From: an uncultured Bacteroidales bacterium
GTDB taxonomy: Bacteria; Bacteroidota; Bacteroidia; Bacteroidales; UBA932
Direction of reading: 5' to 3'
Length of the DNA: 64,000 nucleotides
NCBI GenBank assembly: GCA_946999645.1
Contig: CAMQDS010000004.1
Coordinates: 1-64,000 of the forward strand
Shown: in pieces, positions 34,124-43,961 of the stretch
How the letters are laid out: each line of letters starts with the position of its first letter
How positions within the stretch are numbered: position 1 is the stretch's first letter
Notes under the pieces: generated by a model
The model's database searches: none
Seen by the model: only the letters and a program-made list of their open reading frames with translations
What the model was told of the DNA's origin: nothing
Made by a program: the position numbers and the translations under genes

Positions 34124-36652
34124 TTAGAATTTAAGTTCGATTCCGAAATTAATAGCAAAACTATTTGGTGCCTTTTCCTTTACTCCATTCACTGTTTTAT
34201 ATCTATGTGTCATTCTCCAAAATGCATCTATCCTGAATACACGTAATATATTGGTAATACCTACTCCCATTTCTACGTAAGGTTTTTTTAGAGATGTCAT
34301 TCCTTTTGGAAAATATAAGACAGCATTGGAAGAAACAGGGTTTAGAATATCTCCATTGTTTTTGTCGCTTAAGGTGCCGTATGCAATTTTCAAAGTATAT
34401 ACTTCTCGTAATTGTAGGCGTCGAAGTAAAGGAATTTTACCCAAGAAAAATCCGTTGAAATTGTGTTCTAAAAATAATGTAGCCCAAGTGTCGGATGCAA
34501 ATTCATAGAAATTCATACAGGCAAATGCACTTTTGTCGAGAAAGTATGTTCCATTTCCTTCGTGTAGTTTGAGTAGTGGATATGGAACTTTACCGAATAT
34601 CTTTCCAATATTAAGTTGAATTTTGCTGTATCCGGCAGGAGGAAGAGGAAGTCTGTAATTTATTGTCAGTTCTCCTCTGCTGTAGGTGTAGTCATTACTT
34701 GCAAGTCCTTTTAATGCGCCTATAAAGTCAAGAGTTATTACAGGGTAATTTGTATGGATGTATTTTTTAATGAATACTCCTCTTGTCACTGTTTCGTTCC
34801 ATGAAAATCTAAGTGAAAGATGTGCCTGATTTGAGGTAATACTTTTTACCCATTCTCCTGTAGGTCGTTGCATTGGTACAAAACTGTTGCTGAAAATAGA
34901 CCGTGATTCTATAGCCAACGCACTGTTAAAACCTGCATTCCATTCATGTTCATATAAAATATTAAATTCATTTATAGGGCTTAATTTGTATTGCCCTGAT
35001 TTGGATAGCAGGGATGAAAAAATATTGCCTTCTGTAAATACATTATTGCCTCTTCCAAGTTGGATTACATCCCTTTTCCCACTGATTGTGAGTTTTCGAG
35101 TAGGTTGTCTGCTGAAAAGATATTCTATACTTCCACCGCCTTTTAGGGTTTTATCTGCTGTGCCATAAGCTCCGTATATCATAAAGCGGATTTTTTTACT
35201 GAACTCTGCTGAAGTCCTTATCCCACATTGTAGACGAAGCCCCTCTAAATTGTTGAAACTGATAAATTTATGTACTGGTCCGAAACCTATTTTCTTATAA
35301 TCATAATATCCGTTTACAAAAGTAGCAACTATGGTGTACAGGTCTCTGTAAAGTGGAACGTTTTTGATAGAATCTACCATGTTGTAGATGTTCTGTTCTT
35401 TTGTAGATAAGGCATATGGTCTGGCATTTTGCCAGTATGTTTCACTTTTCTTTGTGGCATCCTTGTGAATCATTACATTATCTCCGGCCTCAATAATGTC
35501 TTTTCGTAATACTTTTGTAAATTCCGGGTTGGTATAGTCAAGTTGTTTTCTTCCTAAAAATGATACTACTTTGGAGGAGTCATTCATTGTTACAGAAAAG
35601 TCTACATACATCTTGTCTTGCTTATAAAACCAGATACCGTCTTTTACCCTCTGATTTTCTACGTCTATAACTAAATCTCTAATCCAATTCACGTTAGAGC
35701 CTTTTTTTAGTTTGACATGAATTTTCTGTAAGGCATATTCATCAGCATCTATGTTCATTTCTCCATCAAAAACAGGGGAAGAAATAAATTTTTTGGGATG
35801 AAACCTTATGTTATAGGTTTTTCGCCCTTCAATATTTAGACTGTCTATAAGAAAGTAGTTGTAGTATAGACCTCCTGAAGATGAAATAGGTGATGGTATT
35901 TCTACATTGAAAGCATTGATGAAATTGTTGTAGAAATTCATCTTTAAATGCATGCTCCCAGTGAACTGTGACAACATATTCTCGTCTTCAATTCCTGAAA
36001 TTCGGTTTGCTTCTATGACTTCTTTGTCTACAGATGGGGTTATTTTGTGGTATCTTTTTGAAACAGTTTCTGAAATCATTATCGGAAGATAGGGCTTTCC
36101 AGAAATAACAGAAGTGTCCATATAGTTAAACACGAAACCGAAATTTTTGCGTATCAATTTATTCTTTATTTGTTCATCTGCATTGGTAAGGTCAATTTCC
36201 ATTTTGTTGTAGATGTTACATTGATACGAGTTTCTATGTTCTGGGTTGTTATATTTTTTGTGTTCATCAATTTTGGACAGCAGGCGCTTCATTCTTCTGT
36301 TGTCAGGTTTGACTACTATGGCATTTAGGGCATTACGAATAAGTTTTAGTTTAATATTAACTTCCTGAAAATGACCTAATTTCACTTGAACTTCTTTGTC
36401 TTCATATCCTAAAATGGATGCACAAAGAATATCTGTTTTTACATTTCTTGTTTCTATTGTAAAAAAACCGTCTAAATCACTGGATACACCTATTGTGGTA
36501 TTTTTGAAATATATGCCTACAAAGGGAATACCTTCCCCTGTGGCTTCATCTGTTATTCTCCCTTTTATTCGTGTCGATTGTGCTGCCAATGTAACTGTAA
36601 ATAGCAGAGCAAATAAAGACACAAATGTTTTTATTATATAAGATCTCTTCAT
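34124..36652 (-). CDS. DUF5686 outer-membrane protein with carboxypeptidase-like regulatory domain
   Basis: This 842-residue protein has a signal peptide (FVSLFALLFTVTLAA, cleavage after AQS), then a CarboxypepD_reg-like domain (IKGRITDEATGEGIPFVGIY), then the DUF5686 region, ending with a beta-barrel-like C-terminus and a terminal aromatic residue (GIELKF) as in outer-membrane proteins. Function unknown; often co-conserved with cell-envelope functions. A TATATTTG box (36667-36660, minus strand) lies eight bases from the ATG. Confidence 0.88.
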   Translation of the reverse strand: MKRSYIIKTFVSLFALLFTVTLAAQSTRIKGRITDEATGEGIPFVGIYFKNTTIGVSSDLDGFFTIETRNVKTDILCASILGYEDKEVQVKLGHFQEVNIKLKLIRNALNAIVVKPDNRRMKRLLSKIDEHKKYNNPEHRNSYQCNIYNKMEIDLTNADEQIKNKLIRKNFGFVFNYMDTSVISGKPYLPIMISETVSKRYHKITPSVDKEVIEANRISGIEDENMLSQFTGSMHLKMNFYNNFINAFNVEIPSPISSSGGLYYNYFLIDSLNIEGRKTYNIRFHPKKFISSPVFDGEMNIDADEYALQKIHVKLKKGSNVNWIRDLVIDVENQRVKDGIWFYKQDKMYVDFSVTMNDSSKVVSFLGRKQLDYTNPEFTKVLRKDIIEAGDNVMIHKDATKKSETYWQNARPYALSTKEQNIYNMVDSIKNVPLYRDLYTIVATFVNGYYDYKKIGFGPVHKFISFNNLEGLRLQCGIRTSAEFSKKIRFMIYGAYGTADKTLKGGGSIEYLFSRQPTRKLTISGKRDVIQLGRGNNVFTEGNIFSSLLSKSGQYKLSPINEFNILYEHEWNAGFNSALAIESRSIFSNSFVPMQRPTGEWVKSITSNQAHLSLRFSWNETVTRGVFIKKYIHTNYPVITLDFIGALKGLASNDYTYSRGELTINYRLPLPPAGYSKIQLNIGKIFGKVPYPLLKLHEGNGTYFLDKSAFACMNFYEFASDTWATLFLEHNFNGFFLGKIPLLRRLQLREVYTLKIAYGTLSDKNNGDILNPVSSNAVLYFPKGMTSLKKPYVEMGVGITNILRVFRIDAFWRMTHRYKTVNGVKEKAPNSFAINFGIELKF

Positions 36653-36659
36653 AGTTGTG

Positions 36660-36667
36660 CAAATATA
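36660..36667 (-). promoter_or_regulatory. -7 box of DUF5686 gene, near-leaderless
   Basis: TATATTTG on the minus strand, seven bases before the ATG at 36652. Confidence 0.45.
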
Positions 36668-36704
36668 TTAATTTTTGCAAAATTTTAATTTTGTTGAAAA
36701 TTCT

Positions 36705-36712
36705 TATCTTTG
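36705..36712 (+). promoter_or_regulatory. -7 box of yhhN-trpS
   Basis: TATCTTTG, about 66 bases upstream of the first ATG of the pair. Confidence 0.45.
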
Positions 36713-36778
36713 AGGTCCTAATTATGGAAAATTTGCATTTGGCAAGAGTAAATGAACTAATATTAAACATAAATTGAA

Positions 36779-37474
36779 ATGAAAAAATATGCTTATTTTA
36801 TAGGAATTGTATTTATCCTATTATCTGTAATAGAAATTGTTTCACTCGCTTTTTGGGGTGAGTCTCTTCATAAATATATAAAGTCTTTTTTAGTTCCTTC
36901 TTTATGTGCAACTGCCTTACTTTTACTCTTGGATGCAAAAAGTGATTTTAAAACAGTGTGTTTTTTTGTATCTGCTATGGTAATGCATACTATTGGAGAT
37001 ATTTTTCTGCTTTTTCCAGGAATGAATTGGTTTATGGCAGGTCTTGGGGCTTTTTTGTTAGGACATATATTCTATCTGCTTATTTTTGTTAAGTTTATTG
37101 CAGGAATTAGACAATCAAGTTTGATTTTTTGTATTCTGATTCCAGTTATTATAGTTGCATTTTTTATTACAATGCTGTTTAATTTGCAAGGGGAATTAAT
37201 GCTACTAGCTGTTAGGATTTATGCAAGTATACTTCTGCTTATGACTTCTTTCGGTATATATGGTATGATTAAAAAATATCCTTATAGTACTAATTTAGTG
37301 GTTGGTGCAGTGTTGTTTATAATCTCGGATTTCATTATAGCATTGAATAGTTTTACTGGTGTTGATTTTCTTTTTAGGCATGTTGTAGTGATGATTACAT
37401 ATTTACTTGCTGAAGTTTTATTGGTTAGTGCTGTTGTATTGCCTGTGATTAATAGAAAGATTGTTAGGAGATAA
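36779..37474 (+). CDS. YhhN/TMEM86-family membrane protein (lysoplasmalogenase-like)
   Basis: This 231-residue protein has about eight membrane helices. The family landmarks HTIGDIFLLFPG and the ISDFIIALNSF segment (D-x-x-L/I conserved acidic positions) are visible. Animal homologues hydrolyse lysoplasmalogen; the bacterial role is not settled. It ends ten bases before the trpS ATG, so both are in one operon. Confidence 0.85.
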   Translation: MKKYAYFIGIVFILLSVIEIVSLAFWGESLHKYIKSFLVPSLCATALLLLLDAKSDFKTVCFFVSAMVMHTIGDIFLLFPGMNWFMAGLGAFLLGHIFYLLIFVKFIAGIRQSSLIFCILIPVIIVAFFITMLFNLQGELMLLAVRIYASILLLMTSFGIYGMIKKYPYSTNLVVGAVLFIISDFIIALNSFTGVDFLFRHVVVMITYLLAEVLLVSAVVLPVINRKIVRR

Positions 37475-37484
37475 TATAATTAAT

Positions 37485-38603
37485 ATGACAAAAGATAAAA
37501 TTATACTTACAGGGGATCGCCCTACAGGAAGGCTGCATATAGGTCATTATGTTGGTTCCTTAAGGCGTAGGGTAGAGTTGCAAAATGAGGGGCTTTACAA
37601 GAAAATGTTTGTGTTTATAGCTGATGCACAGGCACTTACTGATAATGTGGATAATCCTGAAAAAGTACGGAGGAATGTAATAGAAGTTGCACTTGACTAT
37701 CTGTCAGTAGGTCTTGACCCCCAAAAAGTGACAATGTTCATACAAAGCAGTATCCCAGAACTTACAGAGTTGTCGTTTTATTATATGAATCTTGTTACAG
37801 TAGCAAGACTACAACGAAATCCTACTGTTAAGTCGGAAATCAAGATGAGAGGTTTTTCTCCCGATGGAGAGGGTGAGCAAGTTTTTGGTAGCGGACTTCC
37901 TGTTGGTTTCTTTACATATCCTATATCTCAAGCAGCTGATATAACTGCTTTTAAGGCAACTACTGTTCCTGCTGGTGAAGATCAGAAACCGATGATTGAA
38001 CAGACAGTTGAAATAGTAAGGAAGTTTAATAGTATATACGGAGAAACCCTTGTTGAGCCTGAAATCTTGTTGCCTGATAATGCTGCATGTTTAAGGCTGC
38101 CAGGAATTGATGGGAAAGCTAAGATGTCAAAGTCCTTGGGAAATTGCATCTATTTATCCGAGTCTGCTGATGAAATGCACAAGAAGATAATGTCAATGTA
38201 TACCGATCCACTTCATATCAATCTTTCTGACCCAGGACATATTGAAGGTAATACAGTATTTACATATTTGGATGCATTTTGTCGTGATGAGTATTTCGGT
38301 CTTTTCCTCCCTGAATATGCAAATTTGGACGAAATGAAAGAGCATTACCAGCGTGGTGGTTTAGGTGATGTTAAGTGCAAAAAATTCCTGGAAAAAATCA
38401 TTAATTTGGAATTAGAACCTATTAGGGAACGACGTAAACATTTTGAAAAGGATATTCCTTCTGTTTATGAGATGTTGAAGAATGGATGTGAACAGGCACG
38501 AGAAGTTGCTGCTTCTACTATGGGCGAAGTGAAAGAAGCAATGAAAATAAATTATTTTGAAGATAGGGAACTAATAGATGAACAATCTAAGAACTATGCT
38601 TAA
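37485..38603 (+). CDS. trpS: Tryptophanyl-tRNA synthetase
   Basis: The start is the ATG at 37485 (MTKDKIILTGDRPTGRLHIG); an upstream TTG at 37461 lies inside the preceding gene. The product is about 372 residues. Class I signatures HIGH (HIGHYVGSL) and KMSKS (KAKMSKSLGN) are intact. It charges tRNA-Trp. The end overlaps the convergent flavoprotein gene by four bases. Confidence 0.96.
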   Translation: MTKDKIILTGDRPTGRLHIGHYVGSLRRRVELQNEGLYKKMFVFIADAQALTDNVDNPEKVRRNVIEVALDYLSVGLDPQKVTMFIQSSIPELTELSFYYMNLVTVARLQRNPTVKSEIKMRGFSPDGEGEQVFGSGLPVGFFTYPISQAADITAFKATTVPAGEDQKPMIEQTVEIVRKFNSIYGETLVEPEILLPDNAACLRLPGIDGKAKMSKSLGNCIYLSESADEMHKKIMSMYTDPLHINLSDPGHIEGNTVFTYLDAFCRDEYFGLFLPEYANLDEMKEHYQRGGLGDVKCKKFLEKIINLELEPIRERRKHFEKDIPSVYEMLKNGCEQAREVAASTMGEVKEAMKINYFEDRELIDEQSKNYA

Positions 38604-39844
38604 AAGGCTTGATGTTGTGAGTTGTCTTGAGTTACGTTTGTTATAGCTGAGGCAACTGTGTATGCAGTAGTCCATGCGGCTTGAAGGTTGAAGCCTCCTG
38701 TGACAGCATCAATATCCAGAGCTTCTCCGACAAAGTAAAGTCCAGGATACTTTTTTGCTTGGAGAGTATTTAAATCTATATTTGAAATCGAAATTCCGCC
38801 ACAAGTTACAAACTCATCTTTGTGGCGGTTTTTTCCGTTTATTTGGTGGATGTCGTTTGTAATAGTGCTGATAATCTTATTGATTGTCTTTGTCCCAGTT
38901 TCTGCCCATCTTATATCTTTCCTTATATTTATTGTATCTAAGATGTGATTCCAAATCCCCGCAGGTATAAAGTCGGGATGTATGGTTCGGAGATACTTCT
39001 GAGGATAGTTAGAACTTATATCTAACATAGTCTGGCGTATTTCGCTTTCATTCATATTTCCTGCCCAATTAATAGATAATACGGCTGAATATCCTCTATC
39101 TGCAAGGTATCTTGAAGCATATGCTGATAATTTTAAGATTGCAGGACCGCTTACTCCGAAATGAGTTACAAGTAAGGAACCTTCTGCCTTATATTTTGTT
39201 CCTGTAATTGATACGATTACATTATTCGATGATAACCCTGAAAGTTTTGTTATGGTATCATTTGGCAGATTGAAAGTGAAAAGTGAGGGAAGTGGTGGGA
39301 TTATTTCCAAATCAAGATTTTTATATATTAAAGTTCCTGCTTTCGCAAGACCTCCTGTAGCAATGATGACTATATCTGCTGTCGTTTCGGTGTTTTGAAA
39401 AAACAACTTATATCCAGTTTTTTCTTTACTTATTGAAGTTAATCTATGTTCTGTATATATATTTATCTCTTCTGCTTTAATAGCTTTTTTTAACTCGCGT
39501 ACTATTTGCATGGCATCCAAAGAAGCAGGAAACACACAACAATCCTCCCTTATTATAAGCCTGATACCTTCTCTTTCAAACCAATCCATAGTGGCTTTTG
39601 CATCAAACTTGGCAAGGAGTCTTTTCATTAGACGAAACCCTCTCGGATAAATCTTGGATAGGTCGGAAGCATATTCAAATGTATTGGTAAGATTACATTT
39701 TCCTCCTCCAGTTATTGATAGTTTTTGCATAGGCAATTTTGCCCCCTCATAGATATTTACATTGGCATATGGAAGTTTTCTTTTTAGTTCTATGGCACAA
39801 AAACAACCTGCTGCCCCTCCTCCGATAATTGCAATATTTATCAT
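38600..39844 (-). CDS. HI0933/BaiN-type FAD-dependent oxidoreductase
   Basis: This 414-residue flavoprotein has the dinucleotide-binding motif IIGGGAAGCFCAIEL at the N-terminus, GGGKCNLTN typical of HI0933-like proteins, and a C-terminal GGFNLQAAWTTAYTVASA FAD contact. Members are annotated as aminoacetone oxidase-like or as dehydrogenases of bile-acid intermediates; substrate here is unknown. Cytoplasmic. Confidence 0.9.
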   Translation of the reverse strand: MINIAIIGGGAAGCFCAIELKRKLPYANVNIYEGAKLPMQKLSITGGGKCNLTNTFEYASDLSKIYPRGFRLMKRLLAKFDAKATMDWFEREGIRLIIREDCCVFPASLDAMQIVRELKKAIKAEEINIYTEHRLTSISKEKTGYKLFFQNTETTADIVIIATGGLAKAGTLIYKNLDLEIIPPLPSLFTFNLPNDTITKLSGLSSNNVIVSITGTKYKAEGSLLVTHFGVSGPAILKLSAYASRYLADRGYSAVLSINWAGNMNESEIRQTMLDISSNYPQKYLRTIHPDFIPAGIWNHILDTINIRKDIRWAETGTKTINKIISTITNDIHQINGKNRHKDEFVTCGGISISNIDLNTLQAKKYPGLYFVGEALDIDAVTGGFNLQAAWTTAYTVASAITNVTQDNSQHQAF

Positions 39845-39867
39845 CCTGAAACTCTTATTATTATGAA

Positions 39868-40692
39868 TTAATCAGGTAACTTCATTGAGTATACGGAACT
39901 TCTTAAAAGGCATGTATATTCTTCGATATTTTTTACTTCGTTTTGCTCTTCCAAAGAGATTATATTTCCGATTCCTACTCTTTCGGTATGTCCTTTTTTA
40001 TTAAAAACTTCAGAGGGAAGTCTCAAAACCCTAATTTTCCAATTTATAAGTCCCAATAGGTAAAATAGGGCAGAATTTCCGTCAAAAAATCGTATAGGAA
40101 CAATTGGAACATGACATTTTTGTATTAGTCTCATTATAGGTAGTTGCCATTCTCTATCTTGGACTCCCATATTTTTGAAACTAAAATCTGACACAGCACC
40201 TGCCGGAAATATTCCAAGAGGATTTCCATTCCTAATATGTGTCAAGGCGGCTCTTATACCTGAAATACTGTCTGCTGTAGGACTTAATGCTGTCCTTCCA
40301 TTTGGTGTTACTGGGATGAAATTATCCGACAGTGCAACTACTTTTTCCAATAATTTATTGACAATCAATTTGTAATTTGGAAATAAGTGTCCTATCATAT
40401 CAGCGAGTATTATTCCATCTATTCCTCCGTAAGGGTGGTTACTGATTGTTATAAACGGCCCCGTTATTTTACTTAACTTCTCAATTCCTGAAACACTATA
40501 ACTGACTTTACAGTCTTCTAATATTTTTTTTGCAAATTCAGGACCTTGGTATATTGAATTTCTGTTATATAGTGCATTTAAAGCATCTAAATTTAGAAAT
40601 TTCATTATACCTCTACAGATAACATTACCTAATTGTCCATGCAGAAAGGGGAGACTTTTCTCTAATTCACTTATTTCTATTAGGTTTTTCAT
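39868..40692 (-). CDS. PlsC-like acyltransferase (hemolysin/OlsB-type)
   Basis: This 274-residue protein has the acyltransferase motifs ITISNHPYGGIDGIILADMI (His-x5-Asp), FIPVTPNGRTALSPTADSIS and GNPLGIFPAGAVSDF (the FPAG block). Members acylate lysolipids or amino acids such as ornithine and glycine. It overlaps the upstream phosphatidyltransferase gene by 26 bases, which implies a shared lipid pathway. The exact product is unknown. Confidence 0.85.
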   Translation of the reverse strand: MKNLIEISELEKSLPFLHGQLGNVICRGIMKFLNLDALNALYNRNSIYQGPEFAKKILEDCKVSYSVSGIEKLSKITGPFITISNHPYGGIDGIILADMIGHLFPNYKLIVNKLLEKVVALSDNFIPVTPNGRTALSPTADSISGIRAALTHIRNGNPLGIFPAGAVSDFSFKNMGVQDREWQLPIMRLIQKCHVPIVPIRFFDGNSALFYLLGLINWKIRVLRLPSEVFNKKGHTERVGIGNIISLEEQNEVKNIEEYTCLLRSSVYSMKLPD

Positions 40693-41392
40693 ATTTTCCT
40701 ATCAGTGGCTCTTCTTTTGCGTATTGTTTTGCATCCTTTATGAATGAAAACATATATGATGCTAATAAGATGATAAGGATAATTACGGCTACACAATCTA
40801 AGGCTGTGTAATTGAAATTATTACCAAATAAACTAAATTCTCCGCTAAAGTCTCTCAGTCCCTTACAGTATATAAACAGTGTATTTACCACTATTACGAT
40901 TAAGCGAAACTCAGTAGGCCCCATTTTTATGTAGGTTATCTTAAATTCTCCTTTAAGATGGGCACTAATATATACATATACAGAAAGAAGCAAGTAGCCA
41001 GTAAAGAGTAATAGTGCCATGTTTAGGTGCATAAGCGGAGATAATCCTGCACCTATGAACATAGCTGCCTCATTTAGGCAATCCACATTGTGATCCAAGA
41101 AGAAACCATATTTTGGCCTCTGCTGATTTCGTACCCTCGCAATAGTGCCATCTAATGAATCTCCAAACCAATTTACTATAAATCCCGCAGAGGAGAGCCA
41201 TAGCCAAGTGATATTTTTTGATGATAAAATATAACCTACAGCAATAATTATAGCTCCGAAAGAACCAAGAAAGGTCATCATATCCGATGTTACCCAAGAA
41301 GGTAATCTTTCAGCCATCCAAACTAAAACCTTCTTTTCGGCTTTGTTTAGGATGGAGGTCTGAATTCTCTTAGATTGTTCCGTTGTCATCAT
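40667..41392 (-). CDS. CDP-alcohol phosphatidyltransferase
   Basis: The start is ATG 41392 (or 41389), immediately after the stop of the upstream gene; the longer frame to 41413 would lie inside it. The product is about 241 residues with six membrane helices. The family motif D-G-x2-A-R-x(n)-G-x3-D-x3-D is present: DSLDGTIARVRN...YGFFLDHNVD. It joins a CDP-activated diacylglycerol to an alcohol such as inositol phosphate, glycerol phosphate or an aminoalcohol. Coupled to the acyltransferase downstream. Confidence 0.88.
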   Translation of the reverse strand: MMTTEQSKRIQTSILNKAEKKVLVWMAERLPSWVTSDMMTFLGSFGAIIIAVGYILSSKNITWLWLSSAGFIVNWFGDSLDGTIARVRNQQRPKYGFFLDHNVDCLNEAAMFIGAGLSPLMHLNMALLLFTGYLLLSVYVYISAHLKGEFKITYIKMGPTEFRLIVIVVNTLFIYCKGLRDFSGEFSLFGNNFNYTALDCVAVIILIILLASYMFSFIKDAKQYAKEEPLIGKYEKPNRNK

Positions 41393-41393
41393 A

Positions 41394-43949
41394 TTATTTT
41401 GTTTCCAAAGCACTCTTTATTTTTAATTCGAGCATCTTATAATGTGCCCTATCTTCTTGGCTGCCCTGTGAAGATAGTTTTTTAACGAGTTTATAACTAT
41501 CCTGTAGTTTTAAGAACATTGCAGGGTGTTTTACCATATCTACTATAGCTAAAGTATTAAATTCAAAGCCTGAAATTTCAGATGGCAGAGGTCTATCGTC
41601 TAAAATCTGTTTCTCTACTGGATTTAAATTTCTAAATTTTAATAGCGATTTATTTTCAACTCCTGGTAGCCCTACATCTTCAATCAATTTTTCTATATAG
41701 CATAGTTGGAGGTTTTTGTCGTACATATTACACTTAAGACCTTTTAATGCTTTCTTCCATACAAACTTATATAAATCATCCATATACTCTTTGTAAGTAT
41801 AGGCTGTTTCTGGATAAAGTTCTTCATTTAATACAAGGCTTGCAGTAATTCTGTCAAAGAATAGACGTGACAAAATTATTGATTGTAGCATAGCAGGAGA
41901 ATATACTGGACCTATCTTATCTATTATTTTTTTGTCCATTGTCCAATCAGGTACTTGAGAAATTGTCTCAAAAATAAAATCGAGAGCCTCCTTTTGTTCT
42001 TTTTTTGAAACAAAGGAGATGGCTTTTGAACTATTATTATCCCTTGTTGTTTCTTCAAGTCTTACCCCTCCTATTGAAACCATTGCATGCAATAAGTATC
42101 TCTGCATTTGCATTATGACTTCAGTATAAAGCTCTCCCATTTGCTTATAATCATTGTCATCTTTGGCAGTCCATTCAGGCAATCGACTCATAATCAACTT
42201 CAGATTATTAAGTCCGTATCTACCTGCCTTTACGGAGTTGTCTCCCAAATCTTCGGCTTTGCATGATGGGTCAATTTCGTTGATAAATGGTTGTGGCCCA
42301 TATTTATACATAGGATCTGAAGATTTCTCTTTAATCCATTTGTTCAGGGTATTTTTTTCTTCAGTAGCGTTCTTCGTTCCGTATATAGGTTTATATCCCC
42401 ATTTTATTGCAAATTTATCATAAACTCCGAGCTTTGGTGGAAGAAGTGATACACCTTTGTCTTCAGGTTGTGCGACATAATTGAAACGTGCATAGTCCAT
42501 TACCGATGGTGTTGTGCCGTATTTCTTAGTAAATGTAGCACTTCTTAGTGAATCTACCGGGAATGAGTAGGATGCACCAAAATTGTGCATTAGTCCTAAA
42601 GTGTGTCCTATTTCGTGGGCTGCAACATATCTTAGGGCAGTCCCCATTGTTTCATCATCAAATACAGGTTTCCTAACTGCCGGATCCACTGCTGCTGTCT
42701 GTACAAATCTCCAGTTGTGAAGTAGTTTTACTACATTTGAATAGAATAATACATCGCCCTGTATTATTTCTCCAGAACGTGGATCTGAAACAGACGGTCC
42801 CATTGAATTTTCCTGTGGAGTAGCAATCATCCTATAACAACTGTACCTTATATCATCTGGATCAAAGTCAGGGTCATCTTTAGGGTAGTCTTTTGCTATT
42901 ATGGCATCTTTAAAACCTATTTCCTCAAAGGCAGCCTGCCAGTCTTCAACCCCAAGTTTTATGTATTTACGCCATTTTTCTGGAATCGCTGGATCTATGT
43001 AAAACACAATCTGTTTTTCAGGAACGACAAGTTCTCCCTTCATATATTTAGAGGTCTCTGTTATTTTTGGTTGGATATTCCATCTCTCAATAAATTCCAA
43101 CTCTTCAACTCCATCTTTCTTGTCGGTATAATAATTTTTATGTCTGCTAAAATAGCCTATTCTCGGATCTGCATAACGAGGACGCATTGGCTTTTCAGGC
43201 AAAAGAATTATATTCCTTGTCATTGTTGCTGTAAATGGGGCGCCTCCGTTTACAGAATAACTCATAAGGCTTTTTACACAAATATTTTGTGGAAAGTCTT
43301 TCATAGATAGTATAGATGATTTTGAAGAGGACAGACTTCCTGAAATAGGCTGTCTTCTGGTAAGCACATCCATAAAGTTTCCTGCACGGAAAGGACTAAA
43401 TTCAGGAATATCACTTATGAATATGTCGCTCATATCAACTATAATTGCTGTTGAATCTGTATTGAATTCTTCAATTTTATATGCATTCCAGATAGGATTG
43501 GTAAAATTTCGCTCGAAAGCTGTTTTCAATTCAGATGTTGTATCAACAATATTTCTAACCATTTTCTTGTGCATATATAACTTTTTCTTGTCAGTTGAAA
43601 AAGTTACAAGAACTGGATCTCTTGGCATTTGACCAGCAGCAATGTCTTTATTATTGCTTGTAGTAGAAACCCTTGAAGAAATCATAAAATCCCTTTTAAG
43701 AAGGGATAACGGAATCTCAAAATAGTATTTGTCCTTTACCTTGTGTATTTTGAAGAGTCCTTCTGTTGTTTTGGCTTTTTTTAGAAAAGAAACATAGCCA
43801 CTGCTGTCTTTTTTTGAGGCAGCAGTGACTGTGGTTTCTCTGTGTTTTTTCTTAAATCTGAAAATTCTGCCGGAGGCTTCGGCATTGCCTGTCCCCACAA
43901 TCAGAATGAACGCACTTATTATGCCGAAAACCTGGCTTATAATTTTCAT
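41394..43949 (-). CDS. Zinc-dependent metalloprotease (DUF5117/DUF5118/DUF4953 type)
   Basis: This is an 851-residue secreted protein. The signal peptide (IISAFILIVGTGNAEA) is followed by DUF5118- and DUF5117-like N-terminal regions. The metzincin-type zinc site AAHEIGHTLGLMHNFGAS is at about residue 450-467, with a methionine-containing turn further on (TPSVMDYARFNYV). It likely degrades peptides or proteins in the periplasm or at the outer membrane. Located in a SusC/SusD operon after a lipoprotein; the arrangement points to uptake of peptides or glycoproteins. Confidence 0.9.
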   Translation of the reverse strand: MKIISQVFGIISAFILIVGTGNAEASGRIFRFKKKHRETTVTAASKKDSSGYVSFLKKAKTTEGLFKIHKVKDKYYFEIPLSLLKRDFMISSRVSTTSNNKDIAAGQMPRDPVLVTFSTDKKKLYMHKKMVRNIVDTTSELKTAFERNFTNPIWNAYKIEEFNTDSTAIIVDMSDIFISDIPEFSPFRAGNFMDVLTRRQPISGSLSSSKSSILSMKDFPQNICVKSLMSYSVNGGAPFTATMTRNIILLPEKPMRPRYADPRIGYFSRHKNYYTDKKDGVEELEFIERWNIQPKITETSKYMKGELVVPEKQIVFYIDPAIPEKWRKYIKLGVEDWQAAFEEIGFKDAIIAKDYPKDDPDFDPDDIRYSCYRMIATPQENSMGPSVSDPRSGEIIQGDVLFYSNVVKLLHNWRFVQTAAVDPAVRKPVFDDETMGTALRYVAAHEIGHTLGLMHNFGASYSFPVDSLRSATFTKKYGTTPSVMDYARFNYVAQPEDKGVSLLPPKLGVYDKFAIKWGYKPIYGTKNATEEKNTLNKWIKEKSSDPMYKYGPQPFINEIDPSCKAEDLGDNSVKAGRYGLNNLKLIMSRLPEWTAKDDNDYKQMGELYTEVIMQMQRYLLHAMVSIGGVRLEETTRDNNSSKAISFVSKKEQKEALDFIFETISQVPDWTMDKKIIDKIGPVYSPAMLQSIILSRLFFDRITASLVLNEELYPETAYTYKEYMDDLYKFVWKKALKGLKCNMYDKNLQLCYIEKLIEDVGLPGVENKSLLKFRNLNPVEKQILDDRPLPSEISGFEFNTLAIVDMVKHPAMFLKLQDSYKLVKKLSSQGSQEDRAHYKMLELKIKSALETK

Positions 43950-43961
43950 AGTATTAATTTT

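Noticed and set aside
37461..37484. Upstream TTG start for trpS
   Set aside because: It lies within the end of the YhhN gene, and the family sequence begins at MTKDKIILTGDRP.
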